From NCBI GenBank assembly GCA_018267545.1, contig JAFDYG010000466.1, forward strand, positions 243,918 to 307,917: a DNA stretch of 64,000 bases, written 5' to 3'. The position numbers and the translations under genes were made by a program. The DNA is from Bacteroidota bacterium. Lineage in GTDB: Bacteria > Bacteroidota > Bacteroidia > Chitinophagales > Chitinophagaceae. The notes below the pieces were generated by a model. That model was given only the letters and a program-made list of their open reading frames with translations, was not told where the DNA came from and did not search any database. Numbering within the stretch: the stretch's first letter is position 1; every line of letters starts with the position of its first letter. Shown one piece after another: positions 61,830 through 64,000 of this stretch.

Positions 61830-62684
61830 TTACTTATATATTTTCTCCACTTGTCCATTGGCGTCATAGACCTTGGTTTCGAAGCTGAGGGGGGACTGGT
61901 CGCAGGTAAGAATTTGCATGGTGCGATGGTCTTTCAGGAATTGGGAGGGGGAGATCCCGAACATGGTGACGAGCATCTTATGAAAATGGCTGGAGTCGGT
62001 GAAGCCTGCTTCCAGGGCTGCGTCGCCGATTGGGGAGCCGTTCATGATGCGGTTGATGGCGAATCGGATTCTGCTCCATAGGATATACTTATAAAGAGAT
62101 ATGCCGGTCTGGGTCTTGAAGAGGGCCCGGAGCCGGCTTTCTGATAAATGGACGTTGGAGGCGAGAGTGGTGATGGAGAGCTGGGATGGGTCGGTGTGGG
62201 TGATCGTGCGTTCGGTGAGTGAGACGCGTGGGTCGGGTTTGGTGGTGGAGGAGGTGGTGAGTGTTTGGAGGATTTGCTGGACGATGTGCAGGATGTTTTC
62301 GGGGTTTGGGGTGAGCAGGGCTTGCTGCCATTGGTCGGGTTTGATGGAGCTGAGGAGGTCGAGGTCGGGTTCTGTGGACGGGAGGTTTGGGAGGTAGCGG
62401 GTTTGGATTTGTTGGGCGGCGGTGGTGGCGGTATCGAGGTAGATGATGAGCTGGACGCTGCCGGCAGTATCGAGCTGATGAGGGGCTTCTTCTTTTATGA
62501 TCAGACTTTTATGGGATTGCCATTCTGCTTCGCCGACACGGCAGCGGAAGCCGGACTGGATGTCGACGAGGATTTGCAGGGTATTGTGACTGTGGACGTG
62601 GGTGATGCAATTGGAGAAGAAGATGGCGGAAACGCCATTCCAGAGAAAGAAGTTAGAGCGGAAGGGGCTGGTGATTGCTTTCAT
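61830..62684 (-). CDS. AraC-family transcriptional regulator
   Basis: The 284-aa protein has a cupin-like N-terminal sensor (about residues 10-100; HVHSHNTLQILVDIQSGF) and a C-terminal AraC double helix-turn-helix (about 175-270; LSITTLASNVHLSESRLRALFKTQTG and IGDAALEAGFTDSSHFHKMLVTMFG). It is divergent from the VOC gene and overlaps no gene. Direct repeats TAATTCA at 62693-62699 and 62708-62714 (15-bp spacing) lie just before its start and may be its site. Many AraC regulators of this length respond to stress or small aromatic or sugar ligands. Confidence 0.9.
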   Translation of the reverse strand: MKAITSPFRSNFFLWNGVSAIFFSNCITHVHSHNTLQILVDIQSGFRCRVGEAEWQSHKSLIIKEEAPHQLDTAGSVQLIIYLDTATTAAQQIQTRYLPNLPSTEPDLDLLSSIKPDQWQQALLTPNPENILHIVQQILQTLTTSSTTKPDPRVSLTERTITHTDPSQLSITTLASNVHLSESRLRALFKTQTGISLYKYILWSRIRFAINRIMNGSPIGDAALEAGFTDSSHFHKMLVTMFGISPSQFLKDHRTMQILTCDQSPLSFETKVYDANGQVEKIYK

Positions 62685-62772
62685 GATGGGGGTAATTCAA
62701 TTCGGGCTAATTCAGTTATAATTTACAACTTTTTTGAGGGAGGAGGTTTTACCTTAGTAAAAACTAAAAGCT

Positions 62773-63150
62773 ATGCTAGGGAACCAAAACATCATGGCGT
62801 TTGTGGCTACGGCGGATGCCGGAAAGGCCCGGCCGTTTTATGAGGAAGTGTTGGGATTGAAGGTGAAGAGTGTGGACCAGTATGGGATTATGTTCGATGC
62901 TAATGGGATTTATCTGCGGATGTCGGCGGTGCCGAATTATAAGCCGGCGCCATATTCGGTGCTGAGCTGGACGGTGGGGGATATTCGGGCGATGATTGCG
63001 GGGCTTAGTGGGAAGGGGGTGAAGTTCGAGATTTTTCCGGGGATAGGGCAGGATGAGGTGGGGGTATGGACTGCGCCGGATGGGACGAAGGTTGCGTGGT
63101 TTAAGGACACGGATGGGAATATGCTGTCGCTGACGCAGATTGCGGGGTAG
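62773..63150 (+). CDS. VOC family protein (glyoxalase-like)
   Basis: The 125-aa protein has the vicinal-oxygen-chelate fold: MAFVATADAGKARPFYEEVLGL, a middle FDANGIYLRMS strand and the C-terminal GTKVAWFKDTDGNMLSLTQ segment carrying a Glu/His-type metal site in many members. It is a single-domain, dimer-type member. Function unknown; related proteins act as isomerases, dioxygenases or antibiotic-binding proteins. It is divergent from the AraC gene, which may control it. Confidence 0.88.
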   Translation: MLGNQNIMAFVATADAGKARPFYEEVLGLKVKSVDQYGIMFDANGIYLRMSAVPNYKPAPYSVLSWTVGDIRAMIAGLSGKGVKFEIFPGIGQDEVGVWTAPDGTKVAWFKDTDGNMLSLTQIAG

Positions 63151-63209
63151 GGGCGCGGTTGCGCCTGGGTGCGGGTGGTTTGCGCGGCTGCGGGCGGTTG
63201 TGCGGCCGG

Positions 63210-63890
63210 TTAGTTATTCGGCGATAGGAAGATCAATTGATTATTGAGCTCTTTCTCCAGCTGCTGGGCTTTGGGGATGAGCACTTCCTCTTCGATGTGG
63301 GCGTGTACGCAGAGGTCTGTTTCGAAGACCTGGAGCTGTGTCAGCAGGATGCGATAGAGGGATTCGTTGTCTTTGGGCGGTTCGTAGAGGCGGATGGTTT
63401 GACGGATGTCTTTGAGCTCGTCCTCGGTATCGTGGTGATCGTTGAGAAAGCAGTCGATGGAGTAGTCACGTCGGGCGATGAGGAAGCGGGAGAAGTCGGC
63501 GGGAGACTGGCCGGCTTCGCGCAGCTGCTGGATATAGGGCAGCAGCTTGGATTCTTCCGCCTGGATGTGTTCGGAGAGGTCCTGAACATAGCGGTGGAAG
63601 AAATTCCGGAGGGCGATGAGTATGGGGTGTTGGGATTCGTAGTGGCCGGAAAGCAGGAGGATGCTTTGCTCGATTTCGGGTAGCTTCTTGCCGAGATAAT
63701 AGACGTGTGTCCGTTGGATATAATCCACGATCATTTCGAGGGGAAAGGAGTCGAATTCCCTGGCATTGAATACCTTCTCTTCAAATACCCGCAGCAGGGT
63801 CACGATGAAATCGGTCTGCTCTCCAGATGAGGGCGGTTGAGCAGCATAGCGTTGCATCACCTGGGGGTAGAAATCACTGTTTTCGGGCAT
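63210..63890 (-). CDS. Hemerythrin-domain protein (RIC/ScdA-like)
   Basis: The start is taken at 63890 (MPENSDFYPQVMQRY); an upstream Met (63920) is possible. The 226-aa helical protein shows the hemerythrin-like metal pattern of the RIC/YtfE family: His in YIQRTHVYY (near residue 61), HIQAEE (near 108), NDHHDTEDEL (near 150) and VHAHIEEEVLIPK (near 195). Such proteins hold a di-iron site and repair iron-sulphur clusters after nitrosative or oxidative stress. The N-terminal ScdA-N domain is absent, so it is a short form. Confidence 0.85.
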   Translation of the reverse strand: MPENSDFYPQVMQRYAAQPPSSGEQTDFIVTLLRVFEEKVFNAREFDSFPLEMIVDYIQRTHVYYLGKKLPEIEQSILLLSGHYESQHPILIALRNFFHRYVQDLSEHIQAEESKLLPYIQQLREAGQSPADFSRFLIARRDYSIDCFLNDHHDTEDELKDIRQTIRLYEPPKDNESLYRILLTQLQVFETDLCVHAHIEEEVLIPKAQQLEKELNNQLIFLSPNN

Positions 63891-64000
63891 GTCCTTCCGA
63901 GGTTTTAGACTAAGCCCCAAATTTAAGGTAATTTCCTAGAAATGGAAGGGGGAAAGGGAGGAAATACCCAGGAAAGGGTATGGGGGGTGGGAATAGGGGC

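Noticed and set aside
1-64000. CRISPR array, insertion sequence, integrase or tRNA
   Set aside because: I looked for regularly spaced repeats, transposase motifs and cloverleaf-like sequences and found none; the short repeats at 31.5 kb are too few and irregular.

Overview
The window looks like chromosome from a Bacteroidota bacterium, most likely in or near the Chitinophagaceae. The pointers are a SusC/SusD outer-membrane pair, proteins ending in type A and type B Por (T9SS) sorting domains, Bacteroidota-type promoters (TTTG / TAnnTTTG), many SPI or SPII signal peptides, orphan FtsX-type permeases and families such as DUF5995, DUF5908, DUF1080 and DUF779. I see no rRNA, tRNA, CRISPR array, transposase or integrase.

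Region 1 (1-9182, all minus strand) is the upstream part of an extracellular contractile injection system (eCIS, phage-tail-like) operon. In transcription order it holds a DUF4255/Pvc16-type cap protein, an unknown 431-aa protein, the sheath, two Cys/His-rich helical proteins of unknown role, two tube proteins, a tiny DUF5908 protein, a LysM tube/baseplate protein and a VgrG-type spike. The operon leaves the window in what looks like the first codons of a PAAR tip gene. Baseplate, ATPase and cargo genes must lie to the left.

Region 2 (9.7-22.4 kb): START-domain protein, hybrid histidine kinase with a small membrane protein, an Asn-rich lipoprotein, a tandem pair of small exported paralogues, a beta-propeller protein, a DPP-IV-type S9 peptidase, a TfoX-N protein, a 749-aa protein I cannot place, and a GH43 glycosidase.

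Region 3 (22.4-32.7 kb): a 1269-aa T9SS-sorted multidomain protein, a DUF2007 protein, two serine hydrolases of the class C beta-lactamase fold, an M23 endopeptidase, an APH-fold sugar kinase, a gene-free G-rich repeat region with a possible small RNA, and a NudK-like Nudix hydrolase.

Region 4 (32.7-46 kb): carboxylesterase and M19 dipeptidase (translationally coupled), lipoprotein, DUF5995, a His-rich mini-lipoprotein, a haem-motif terpenoid-cyclase-fold protein paired with an ankyrin protein, a MarR regulator without a visible start codon, YCII, GNAT, AI-2E transporter, and an AraC / aldehyde dehydrogenase / DUF779 aldehyde-detoxification module, then DoxX and VOC genes.

Region 5 (46-64 kb): GlxA-type regulator, SusC/SusD, bestrophin, NHL-repeat type-B-sorted protein, tricorn-like S41 protease, FtsX-type permease, DUF1080 protein, AraC regulator, VOC protein and a hemerythrin-domain protein.

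Two window-wide properties stand out. The plus strand is G-rich over C regardless of gene direction, which pushes minus-strand genes to C-ending codons and suggests the plus strand is the leading strand throughout. Six of the convergent gene pairs overlap at their 3' ends.
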